NCBI RefSeq assembly: GCF_000971055.1
Contig: NZ_LARW01000086.1
Span: 1-64,000 of the forward strand
DNA: 64,000 bases
Direction: 5' to 3'
Source of the DNA: Sphingomonas sp. SRS2
GTDB taxonomy: Bacteria > Pseudomonadota > Alphaproteobacteria > Sphingomonadales > Sphingomonadaceae
Position 1 is the stretch's first letter; each line of letters starts with the position of its first letter. Positions 57,359 through 64,000 of this stretch are shown piece after piece. The notes under the pieces are model-generated. The model ran no database searches. It was not told the origin of the DNA and saw only the letters and a program-made list of their open reading frames with translations. The position numbers and the translations under genes were made by a program.

Positions 57359-57799
57359 ATGATCTTCATTGGCATCCTCGCCAGCATCGCCGCCATTGGC
57401 ATGCTCTGCTGGCTCTTGTTCACCCTTGCTGTATTCGCGCTGCCTGCCTTCGTCGGCGTCACTGCCGGAGTCTGGGCCTATCAGACCGGCGCAGGCTGGA
57501 TCGGCGGCATCGTCGTTGGCCTGGTTGCCGCCGCACTGACGTTCGGCATCAGCCAGTTCCTACTCGCCTTCGCGAGGCCGCTCTGGCTGCGCCTCGCGAT
57601 CGCGTTCGCATTCGTCGCGCCCGCGGCGCTCGCCGGCTATCACGCCACCCACGGCATCGTGCAGCACACCATGCCCTCCGATACGTGGCAGGTCATCTTT
57701 TCCGTCGTCGGTGCGATTGCCGTTGGCATCACCGCGTTCGTTCGGGTGACAGCTATGGCAGCGCCCGGACAGTCGGGGCGGGGCTTGGCGCGTGCCTAA
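57359..57799 (+). CDS. Four-helix membrane protein, unknown function
   Basis: A 146-residue protein made almost entirely of hydrophobic helices (MIFIGILASIAAIGMLCWLL, WIGGIVVGLVAAALTFGI, LAIAFAFVAPAALAGY, VIFSVVGAIAVGITAFV). The frame is open from 57293, but ATG 57359 follows a GGGAG and starts directly with the first helix. It is commonly placed like this in alphaproteobacterial mobile elements. No catalytic motif is seen. Confidence 0.65.
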   Translation: MIFIGILASIAAIGMLCWLLFTLAVFALPAFVGVTAGVWAYQTGAGWIGGIVVGLVAAALTFGISQFLLAFARPLWLRLAIAFAFVAPAALAGYHATHGIVQHTMPSDTWQVIFSVVGAIAVGITAFVRVTAMAAPGQSGRGLARA

Positions 57800-58387
57800 C
57801 GCTAACAGCAGCGGAGGGTGGAACCTTCGGCCGATCTTCACCGCGCCGCCCCCCGTCATCGAAACCCCGAGATGGCGATAGGCGCGCAGACCTAAGCCTC
57901 GGCCGACCCGTGTCGCGTCATCGCAGTCTTCCGCTGGAGCAGCGTGACGCTGTTCGGTCGCGCGATCAAAGCATCGGTGCGCTGGCTTTCTTGCCAGAGC
58001 TCTGTCGGCATCGGGACGCGGTCAAGCCTGGAACCGCTCCGTGGAATCGCCGACTCTGTTGCTGCCGAAATCGTGACGGCAGCGCCGTGCCCGCCACGTT
58101 CTCCTTGATCAATCTCTGTCTAACCGACCGCTCCAAAACGGCCTCTTCAATGGGCTGATCTGACCGAAGGCCGGCTGCGCCTCGATCGCCTATGCGGCAA
58201 TGGCGCCTATCGACTTTCTTCCCCTGCCGGCTGTGCCGTCATTCCTCGCGAAACAACAAAGTCGCCTGGCCCCCATCCTCCGCTGCGCTGCGGTCGCAAG
58301 CGATGTCGCGTCGATCGCCTCCGGCCTGCCGATCGCCATCGAGACCGCAATGGTGCGGGCTCGGAACAGAGTTCAAGGAGAACTATC
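57800..58387 (+). promoter_or_regulatory. 588-bp non-coding region with leader B2 of the DUF736 gene
   Basis: No credible gene. The right part carries TCGCGAA (58246-58252), CCATCCTCCGCTG (58273-58285, 115 nt before the ATG) and TCCGGCCTGCC, mirroring leader B1. The left 400 bp show nothing I recognise. Confidence 0.5.
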
Positions 58388-58711
58388 ATGGCGACCATCG
58401 GCACCTTCAAGAAGACCGGCAACAACTACACCGGCGAAATCGTTACCCTAAGCGTTCAGGCCAAGAACGTCCGCATCGTCCCCGAGGAGACTCGCTCCAA
58501 CGACAACGCCCCTTCGCACCGCGTCTTCGTTGGCAAGGCTGAGATCGGCGCCGCCTGGTCCAAGCGCTCGAACGAAGGCCGCGACTATCTGGGCCTCAAG
58601 CTCGACGATCCGAGCTTCACCGCCCCTATCTTCGCCAACCTTTTCGACGACGAAGGCGGCGAGGGCTACAGCCTCATCTGGTCCCGCCCCAGCCGCCGCA
58701 ACGCGGATTGA
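58388..58711 (+). CDS. DUF736 protein
   Basis: A 107-residue beta-rich protein with the DUF736 pattern (ATIGTFKKTGNNYTGEIVTL, KAEIGAAWSKRSNEGRDYLG, LKLDDPSFTAPIFANL). DUF736 proteins are almost confined to plasmids and conjugative elements of alphaproteobacteria; their function is unknown. A related copy lies at 62905-63240. AAGGAG precedes the ATG, and a strong terminator follows. Confidence 0.9.
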   Translation: MATIGTFKKTGNNYTGEIVTLSVQAKNVRIVPEETRSNDNAPSHRVFVGKAEIGAAWSKRSNEGRDYLGLKLDDPSFTAPIFANLFDDEGGEGYSLIWSRPSRRNAD

Positions 58712-58723
58712 CCGACTGGCTCA

Positions 58724-58761
58724 GGACGCCCCGCCCGATCATCGGGCGGGGCAAGTCCTTT
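58724..58761 (+). terminator. Intrinsic terminator after the DUF736 gene
   Basis: GCCCCGCCCGAT (58728-58739) pairs perfectly with ATCGGGCGGGGC (58741-58752), extended by GGAC/GTCC and followed by TTT. Confidence 0.85.
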
Positions 58762-58896
58762 CAGGGTTCGCCGATCCGGCTTTTGGCGCAACGTCGGTTT
58801 TACGCGTTAGCGGCTTGCCGGCTTTGCACGTTTCCGTCGATCCGACTGTGCGGATCGCGCCGGCGAGTCGGGATTCGCTCCGCGACTCGCTGAGAC

Positions 58897-59124
58897 TTAT
58901 GTCTCAGCGTCCTCCACCGTCTCATCGAGAAGGTCGGCAGGTCTCACACCCAACGCCTCCGACAAATGCCACATCGTCAACAACGTCACATTCTGCTGGC
59001 CCCGCTCCATGCCGCTCACATAGGCGCGGTCCACGCCCATCTTCACGGCGACCGCTTCCTGGCTCAGACCGGCAGCGACGCGATACCTCCTGACGTTGGC
59101 TCCAAAAACTCTGCGAATGTCCAT
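58897..59124 (-). CDS. XRE-family HTH regulator
   Basis: A 75-residue protein that is little more than a helix-turn-helix (YRVAAGLSQEAVAVKMGVDR, then AYVSGMERGQQNVTLLTMWH). The ATG at 59124 is preferred; the longer frame starts with a TTG at 59142, which is about where transcription should begin given the TATAAT on the minus strand at 59154-59149. It is divergent from the DUF2285-type genes and probably represses them and itself. Confidence 0.88.
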   Translation of the reverse strand: MDIRRVFGANVRRYRVAAGLSQEAVAVKMGVDRAYVSGMERGQQNVTLLTMWHLSEALGVRPADLLDETVEDAET

Positions 59125-59148
59125 CCGCAGGTTAGAAGGCAATCGTGC

Positions 59149-59176
59149 ATTATAGCGCTACGTGTTATAATACACG
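59149..59176. promoter_or_regulatory. Divergent promoter and operator between the XRE and DUF2285-type genes
   Basis: Perfect -10 boxes face both ways: TATAAT on the minus strand (59154-59149) and on the plus strand (59166-59171). The plus-strand box is the centre of a perfect palindrome CGTGT-TATAAT-ACACG (59161-59176), a likely XRE operator. The patch is AT-rich. No good -35 boxes are visible. Confidence 0.6.
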
Positions 59177-59298
59177 GCCGCGAAGCCCGCTCGCGATGCC
59201 GCAGATGGTCCGGCGCGATGCGTGAAAAGCATCGGGAAATTTCAGTTGTCGGTCTGGTTTGCAGTTGCGATGTGGATACGATCGATTAACCAAAGAAA

Positions 59299-59574
59299 AT
59301 GAGCGCGTCGATGACCGTCATTACTTTTCAGGATCGTCCGCCCGACGGTGACCGCCTGACAGGCTACGACGAAAGCCATCTTGCGCTCTATATCCGGCTC
59401 CTCGACGCCGCTGCCGAAGGCGCCGATTGGCGTGAGGCGGTGCAAATTCTTTTCGGGCTTGATCCCGACGGCGATCCCGACCGCGCCCGAACGATTCACG
59501 ACAGCCATCTCGCCCGTGCCCGCTGGATGACCACGACGGGTTATCGCGAGCTCCTCCGTCCCCGTGTGTCCTAG
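59299..59574 (+). CDS. Small DUF2285-associated protein of conjugative elements
   Basis: A 91-residue acidic helical protein (YDESHLALYIRLLDAAAEGADW, HDSHLARARWMTTTGYRELL). The same short protein precedes DUF6499/DUF2285 regulators in many alphaproteobacterial elements and is often labelled DUF2285; I cannot tell which domain name applies. It may be a DNA-binding accessory of the neighbouring regulator. Starts at 59299 or 59311 are possible; neither has a strong Shine-Dalgarno. Confidence 0.7.
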   Translation: MSASMTVITFQDRPPDGDRLTGYDESHLALYIRLLDAAAEGADWREAVQILFGLDPDGDPDRARTIHDSHLARARWMTTTGYRELLRPRVS

Positions 59575-59699
59575 AGCAGGACACTCTTCCCGGTTGTGCG
59601 GGGCATCGCGCCCCGCGGTTTTGGGGACTTCCGCCGCGCCTCGGCGGCGGCAAGCTTAGTGTGCAGGGGGCCACTCAAAGCGCGGACCAGGAGACGCGT

Positions 59700-60480
59700 A
59701 TGGCCGAGCCGCCCGATTGGCGATTGCATACAACCGAACGCGCGCTGAACCGGCTGGAGCGGCAAGGGTTCGCGTGGGAATTTCTGCGCCGGAATCCCGA
59801 CTATCGCGGCGACTATGACCGGCTGCGCGGCATTTCGATCAGCCGGTCAGACACCTCATTGCCTCGCAGGAGCGCAGCCCTGCAATGGGGGTTGCGATTT
59901 CCTGCTCGATCCCGACCGCTCGGCCAGCGAGACCGCGATTTTCTGGCGGCCCGAGCTTGTCGCAAGTGTTCTGATGCTTGAAGCCGCGCCAGCCGTCTTT
60001 CGCACGGCCCGGCGGCTCGAACAGCTCGACCTGACCGACGCCACGCTGCACGCGCACCGCGATGATGGAAGCGCGATCATCCTGGCCGATCCCGATGGTG
60101 ACCACTATTTGATCGCCGACGCTATCAGCCCGGCTCAACCGCTCGCCGTCCTGATACCGCTCGACGACAGCTTCCACATTCGCGCCGAAGCGGCGTTGCG
60201 ATTCCAACGCCGCCTGTTCCGACGCGCCGCCGGTCCGCTACCGCGCGCGCTCACACTCACGCCGCGCCACCGCTTGCGGCTGGTGCGCATGGTGCGCGCG
60301 CTCGATGGCCGATCCGCGGGCGCGACTTATCGCGAAATCGCCTGGGTGCTGTTCAACAGGCAGTGGCAGTCCGCTACCGAATGGAAGACGTCGTCCATCC
60401 GTGCCCAGACGATCCGCTTGGTCAAGGATGCGCACACAATGATGCGCGGCGGCTATCTCCGCCTGCTCGCCGGCCGCTAA
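59700..60480 (+). pseudogene. DUF6499-DUF2285 regulator, split by a frameshift
   Basis: The first frame (ATG 59700) encodes the DUF6499 region (EPPDWRLHTTERALNRLERQ, FAWEFLRRNPDYRGDYDRL) and continues to WGLRF before turning into non-family sequence. The family-like continuation (LLDPDRSASETAIFWRPELV) is in the next frame and runs to the DUF2285 end (GATYREIAWVLFNRQW, GGYLRLLAGR) at 60480. A single extra base between about 59887 and 59902 explains this. It could be a true mutation, a sequencing error or, less likely, programmed frameshifting. Intact relatives regulate or support transfer of these elements. Confidence 0.8.
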
Positions 60481-60631
60481 CCCGCACAACAGTTCGCCTC
60501 AACCATCGCCGAGAGGGGTACGCGCACGCGGGGGCCTCACTCCGTCATCCACCTTGACGCCCGTGCTTCGCCATCGTGGTCGTCGCTTCGCCACCGCACG
60601 CTGGAGGCGCAGCCGACACCCGGAGGCAGCC

Positions 60632-60925
60632 ATGCCAGCAGCGCGACTCGACACCCCTCCACGCTATCTCCGCACGCCCGAGGCGGCGCGCTTCCTGGGT
60701 CTGTCCGGTCGCACTCTGGAGAAGCACCGCACCTATGGCACCGGACCAGTCTATCGCAAGCTTGGCGGCCGCATCGTCTATGCCCTCGACGATCTCCAGG
60801 CCTGGGCGGATCGTGGCACACGCCTATCCACGTCCGATCCAGGCCATGACGTTGTACATCCGGCCAAGCCGCATGCGAGACTCACCCAGGCGACTCCCAC
60901 CCGGCGCGGTGGCGGTGCGTCATGA
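60632..60925 (+). CDS. AlpA/excisionase-type HTH protein
   Basis: A 97-residue protein with a MerR-like winged helix typical of AlpA/Xis proteins (YLRTPEAARFLGLSGRTLEK, HRTYGTGPVYRKLGGRIVYA, DDLQAWADRGTRL). The ATG at 60632 has GGAGG upstream. It may control excision or expression of the downstream partition/transfer genes, whose first ORF overlaps its stop by 4 nt. Confidence 0.88.
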   Translation: MPAARLDTPPRYLRTPEAARFLGLSGRTLEKHRTYGTGPVYRKLGGRIVYALDDLQAWADRGTRLSTSDPGHDVVHPAKPHARLTQATPTRRGGGAS

Positions 60926-61560
60926 TCGTCGCGCTCCTCAGCCAGAAGGGTGGCGTCGGCAAGACGACGCTCGCGCTGCATCTAGCCGGTGAATGGGCCA
61001 GCAGGGGAAGGCGCGTTCTATTCATTGACGCCGACCCGCAGGGCTCGGCGCTGGACTGGTCACAGCAGCGCGGGCGCGAAGGCCTGCCGCGCCTCTTCGG
61101 CGTTGTCGGTCTGGCGCGGGACACGCTTCACAGCGAGGCGCCTGAGCTGGCGAGAGACGCAGATCATGTGGTGGTCGACGGACCGCCCCGCGTCGCCAGC
61201 CTGATGCGCTCCGCGCTGCTCGCCGCCGACCTGGTGCTGATCCCTGTACAGCCCTCGCCGTTCGACGGCTGGGCCTCCGCGGAGATGCTGTCGCTGTTCC
61301 GCGAAGCGCGGATCTATCGTCCACAGCTCGCCGCCCGCTTCGTCCTCAACCGATGCGCCGCGCGCACCATCATCGCCCGCGAGACGGCCGAGACACTGGC
61401 CGATCACGATCCGCCGGTGCTCGCGTCCACAATTGGCCAACGTGTCGCTTTCGCCGACACCGCGCGGTCTGGACGCCTCGTCTCGGAAATCAACGGGCAC
61501 GGCCCGGCAGCGCGCGAAATCACTGCGCTGTGCGCCGAGGTCGGGAGGATCGCGCCATGA
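60922..61560 (+). CDS. ParA-family partition ATPase
   Basis: A 212-residue P-loop ATPase with the deviant Walker A motif KGGVGKTT (residues 9-16), Walker A' region RVLFIDADPQGSALDW and Walker B-like HVVVDGPPR. It is the small-ParA type found on plasmids and integrative elements, keeping an excised element segregating. Its start overlaps the HTH gene and its stop overlaps the next gene, forming a tight operon. In related elements a RepA replication initiator often lies just before ParA; none is present here. Confidence 0.93.
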   Translation: MIVALLSQKGGVGKTTLALHLAGEWASRGRRVLFIDADPQGSALDWSQQRGREGLPRLFGVVGLARDTLHSEAPELARDADHVVVDGPPRVASLMRSALLAADLVLIPVQPSPFDGWASAEMLSLFREARIYRPQLAARFVLNRCAARTIIARETAETLADHDPPVLASTIGQRVAFADTARSGRLVSEINGHGPAAREITALCAEVGRIAP

Positions 61561-61811
61561 CGGAGCGATTCCACAAGCGTGCCTTCACTGCACGTCCAGC
61601 CGATCCTGAGAGCTGGGTAAAAGCCCCCGATCCGCGCGCCGCGCGCGGTGGCGACGCCGCCAATTTCACCGCGCGCATCACCATCGACGTCACGCCCGAC
61701 ATGCGCGGCCAGATCAAGATCGCCGCGTTTCAGCGCGGCGTCACCGTCGCCGACATGCTGCGCGAACTGCTCGCCCGCGAGTTTCCCCCAACCGAAGGAG
61801 ATACGCCATGA
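61557..61811 (+). CDS. Small ParA partner (ParG/RHH-like)
   Basis: An 84-residue protein with a disordered basic N-terminus and a C-terminal ribbon-helix-helix-like segment (ARITIDVTPDMRGQIKIAAF, RGVTVADMLRELLA). Such proteins act as the DNA-binding partner of small ParA ATPases. The ATGA overlaps on both sides indicate coupled translation. Confidence 0.75.
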   Translation: MTERFHKRAFTARPADPESWVKAPDPRAARGGDAANFTARITIDVTPDMRGQIKIAAFQRGVTVADMLRELLAREFPPTEGDTP

Positions 61812-62317
61812 ACGGCGCTGCTCATTTGCGCCGTGTACCGGCGGCGCTCCTCTTCGACGGTCTGACTCGCGTCGAACTGACCTGGATCGAGAAGAGGATC
61901 GAATACTGGATTCGGTTCGGCCGAGACGTCCAGGAACAGATTCTCGACCGCCGCCAGCGAGTCGTCAGCTTCCCGCCCCATAGCGTCTTCGCCTTTGTCC
62001 GTTGGGCGGCCAATGACTTCGGGACGATCATCTCACGCATCGACATCCTGCGCGCGGTCTCGCCGGGCGAACCCTATCAGACGCTGCCCTTCGTGCGCCC
62101 CGGCGGCGACATTCTGCTGAAGGCCGAGAGCTGGCCGAAAGTCGAACGCGTCCTGCAGATTGTCGACGCCATCGAGGCGATCGGCATCAATCCGGCCGAG
62201 GTCTCGCCGCATCACTGGCGGCACGTTCACAATCGTCTCTCTGCCGGCCAGGAGCCGCGCAGCTACACGGCCGACCAGCATCGAGCCATCCTTCTGCGTC
62301 GGAAGGTCGAGCCATGA
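61808..62317 (+). CDS. DUF2840 protein
   Basis: A 169-residue protein of the DUF2840 family (THVELTWIEKRIE-like start, FRFGRDVQEQILDRRQRVVS, FAFVRWAANDFGT, RVLQIVDAIEAIG). The family occurs between ParA and the TraF-like peptidase in alphaproteobacterial conjugative elements. Function unknown. It is translationally coupled to both neighbours. Confidence 0.85.
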   Translation: MNGAAHLRRVPAALLFDGLTRVELTWIEKRIEYWIRFGRDVQEQILDRRQRVVSFPPHSVFAFVRWAANDFGTIISRIDILRAVSPGEPYQTLPFVRPGGDILLKAESWPKVERVLQIVDAIEAIGINPAEVSPHHWRHVHNRLSAGQEPRSYTADQHRAILLRRKVEP

Positions 62318-62859
62318 CCCGCTTCGGCTACGTCATGACGACGTACTTCACCGTGATGCTGATCGGTGGCCTGTCTTTCATCCACGTCACGCCCAGGCTG
62401 ATCTGGAATGCGTCCGCCAGTACGCCGGTCGGCCTCTATTCAATCGATCGGTCGCCGCAGCTCGAAGTGACCGACTTGGTCGCCGTGAACGCACCCGAGC
62501 CGCTCGCCTCGTTCCTCGCCGAGCGCGGCTACCTGCCTCGCGGCCTCCCGCTCATGAAACGCGTCGCCGGTCTATCGGGGCAACAAGTCTGCCGCACCGG
62601 CGCACACGTCACCGTCGACGGCATCGCAATGGGCGATGCGCTGACGCGCGACCGTCTCGGCCGCGATCTTCCCATTTGGCAGGGCTGCCGGCGCATCGCC
62701 GACGGCGAGATCTTCCTCATGAACTGGTCCGTCGAGGACAGCCTCGACGGTCGCTACTTCGGTCCGATCTCCGCCCGCTCGATCATCGGCCGCGCAACGC
62801 CCGTGTGGACCGATGAAGACGGCAGCGGCCGCTTCGAATGGCGCGCCGCGACGCGGTGA
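62314..62859 (+). CDS. traF: TraF-like S26 family signal peptidase
   Basis: A 181-residue protein with an N-terminal membrane anchor (residues 8-25) and the S26 serine-lysine dyad: S36 in SASTPVGLYSI and K82 in LMKRVAGL. TraF peptidases mature the conjugative pilin. Its presence here supports the reading that the element is, or was, conjugative, with the secretion genes to the right of the window. Confidence 0.9.
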   Translation: MTRFGYVMTTYFTVMLIGGLSFIHVTPRLIWNASASTPVGLYSIDRSPQLEVTDLVAVNAPEPLASFLAERGYLPRGLPLMKRVAGLSGQQVCRTGAHVTVDGIAMGDALTRDRLGRDLPIWQGCRRIADGEIFLMNWSVEDSLDGRYFGPISARSIIGRATPVWTDEDGSGRFEWRAATR

Positions 62860-62904
62860 ACGACGCGCCTACTCGACCTCACCGCATAACAAAGGAGTCT
62901 TTCC

Positions 62905-63240
62905 ATGCCGCAGATCGGCGAATTCACGCGCACAAAGAACGGCTACGCCGGCCACATCCGCACACTCTCGCTCGACCTCGATATCGTGCTTGTCCCCGCC
63001 GAGCACACCGACGCCGAGAATGCGCCGGACTATCGCGTTCACCACGGCAACGATGACGGACCTGAGATCGGCGCCGGATGGAAACGCACCGGCGAAAAGG
63101 CCGGCGATTACGTCTCCCTGCAGATCGACGATCCCACCCTGGCCCAGCCGATCCGCGCGAACCTCTTCCAATCGACAGAGGACAAATCCGCCTGGAGCCT
63201 GCACTGGAATCGTCCGCCCAAGCGCGGCGAGCGGGACTAA
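62905..63240 (+). CDS. DUF736 protein, second copy
   Basis: A 111-residue protein with the same fold pattern as the first DUF736 protein (PQIGEFTRTKNGYAGHIRTL, EIGAGWKRTGEKAGDYVSLQ, IDDPTLAQPIRANLF) but clearly diverged. GGAG precedes the ATG. It belongs to the traF / lytic transglycosylase operon, while the other copy stands alone with its own leader and terminator. Confidence 0.9.
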   Translation: MPQIGEFTRTKNGYAGHIRTLSLDLDIVLVPAEHTDAENAPDYRVHHGNDDGPEIGAGWKRTGEKAGDYVSLQIDDPTLAQPIRANLFQSTEDKSAWSLHWNRPPKRGERD

Positions 63241-63243
63241 ACG

Positions 63244-64000
63244 ATGTCCGGCCCGCGCCATCAAGCTGTCGTCGGGCGGCCAAACGCCGTCCGACCGACA
63301 GCCTTCCTTCTCCTTTCCGGCCTGCTCCTCGCCGCGCCACTAAGCGCTACAGCGAACGCTCAGAATGCACCCGCCACCCGCACGGCGCCGACCCATCCGT
63401 TCGCGGCCAACATTGACGAGGCCGCACGGCGTTTTGGCATTCCGGCCGCGTGGATTCGCGCCGTCATGCGTGCGGAAAGCGCTGGCGATGTGCGCGCGAT
63501 CTCCTCTGCCGGCGCGATGGGCCTGATGCAGATCATGCCCGGTACGTGGGCGGAGCTGCGCGTCCGCCATAGGCTCGGGCGCAACCCATACGATCCGCGC
63601 GATAACATCCTGGCCGGCGCTGCGTACTTGCGCGAGTTGTATGATCGCTACGGTTCGCCGGGATTTCTTGCGGCCTACAACGCGGGACCAGGGCGCTACG
63701 AAGAGTATCTCGCGGGCCGCCCGTTGCCGGCCGAGACCCGCGCCTATGTAGCCGCGCTGGTCCCTTCCTTCGGCGGCGGTGACCTGCCCGGTGCAGTCAC
63801 CGTCGCCGCGGCTGATCCTCGCGCCTGGACTCGCGCACCGTTGTTCATCACGCGCGCTGGCGGCACCACCGCTGTCGATCCAGCGCAGACGGAAAGCCCT
63901 CCGGATGACGCTCCGGCAGCAACTCCGGCGCGCGAGACTTCTGCGATCGTCCCGCAATCCTCGGGCCTGTTCGTGGCGCGCTCGGATGGTGGAGGCCCGC
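63244..64000 (+). CDS. Lytic transglycosylase (SLT domain), partial
   Basis: The frame runs off the right edge of the window. A signal peptide (FLLLSGLLLAAPLSATANAQ) is followed by an SLT domain with the catalytic glutamate E78 in VMRAESAGD, then GAMGLMQIMPGTW and AAYNAGPGRY. Such enzymes cut peptidoglycan locally so the conjugation channel can assemble (VirB1/TrbN-like role). It starts 3 nt after the DUF736 stop. Confidence 0.92.
   Translation, partial: MSGPRHQAVVGRPNAVRPTAFLLLSGLLLAAPLSATANAQNAPATRTAPTHPFAANIDEAARRFGIPAAWIRAVMRAESAGDVRAISSAGAMGLMQIMPGTWAELRVRHRLGRNPYDPRDNILAGAAYLRELYDRYGSPGFLAAYNAGPGRYEEYLAGRPLPAETRAYVAALVPSFGGGDLPGAVTVAAADPRAWTRAPLFITRAGGTTAVDPAQTESPPDDAPAATPARETSAIVPQSSGLFVARSDGGGP

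Noticed and set aside
56905-57462. Leftward 185-codon frame
   Set aside because: It lies opposite the well-supported 55-residue and membrane protein genes, lacks a good ribosome-binding site and shows low-complexity shadow composition.
57220-58158. Rightward 312-codon frame across the membrane protein gene and the gene-free region
   Set aside because: Arg/His-rich shadow translation without recognisable domains; overlaps the membrane protein in another frame.

Overview
The window is a GC-rich alphaproteobacterial chromosome segment. Gene content and order (carA-carB with greA, yqeY-dnaG-rpoD, many TonB-dependent receptors, a DUF4170 protein, an orphan MlaC-like protein) point to a sphingomonad (Sphingomonadaceae). 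This is inferred from gene families and layout only.

Positions 1-36.5 kb are mostly core chromosome: polA with a coupled lipid-linked polysaccharide flippase gene, an MFS exporter, purH, eno, three small membrane/stress-type genes, an MlaC-like gene, a rhomboid protease, greA, carB-carA, then yqeY-dnaG-rpoD. A DUF559 nuclease ORF bracketed by two copies of a palindrome is wedged between yqeY and dnaG. Next come a GT39-type membrane protein, a TonB receptor, and a PepSY / DUF2271 / DUF4198 / ApbE operon behind a likely Fur box, which looks like a flavinylated extracytosolic electron-transfer (iron-related) module. These are followed by purS-purQ, a GFA protein, YnfA, an IclR / TonB receptor / Rieske oxygenase catabolic locus, a queuosine-precursor transporter and tRNA-Arg(UCU).

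At 36.57 kb an integrated element begins. A large serine recombinase ends inside the tRNA gene, so the 3' half of the tRNA is very likely attL. The recombinase is the last gene of a DUF1778/GNAT toxin-antitoxin operon. The cargo lies between 39.2 and 49.8 kb. One part is a leftward three-gene operon: a class-2-OLD-type ATPase/TOPRIM nuclease, a UvrD-like helicase and a PD-(D/E)XK-like protein, resembling Gabija with an extra gene. The other is a rightward, tightly overlapping operon with a well-formed promoter/operator: an acyl-carrier-protein-like protein, an XRE repressor, an ImmA/IrrE protease, a thymidylate-synthase-like enzyme, an AT-hook protein of the DNA base hypermodification (HMUDK / aGPT-pyrophosphorylase helical) class, and a MazG-like NTP pyrophosphohydrolase. 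It is closed by a convergent AcpS-type phosphopantetheinyl transferase. I do not know of a described system with this combination; it is the best candidate for something new in the window.

From 49.9 kb to the end the sequence is the maintenance and transfer backbone of an integrative and conjugative element of the alphaproteobacterial type: DUF932, a ParB-like protein, a Toprim protein, DUF2493, DUF736 (twice), XRE, a frameshifted DUF6499/DUF2285 regulator, an AlpA-like HTH protein, ParA and its small partner, DUF2840, a TraF-like S26 peptidase, and a lytic transglycosylase cut by the window end. Several backbone genes carry related structured 5' leaders and strong intrinsic terminators, suggesting separate transcription units under shared RNA-level or promoter-level control. 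The far att site, the relaxase and the type IV secretion genes would lie to the right of this window.
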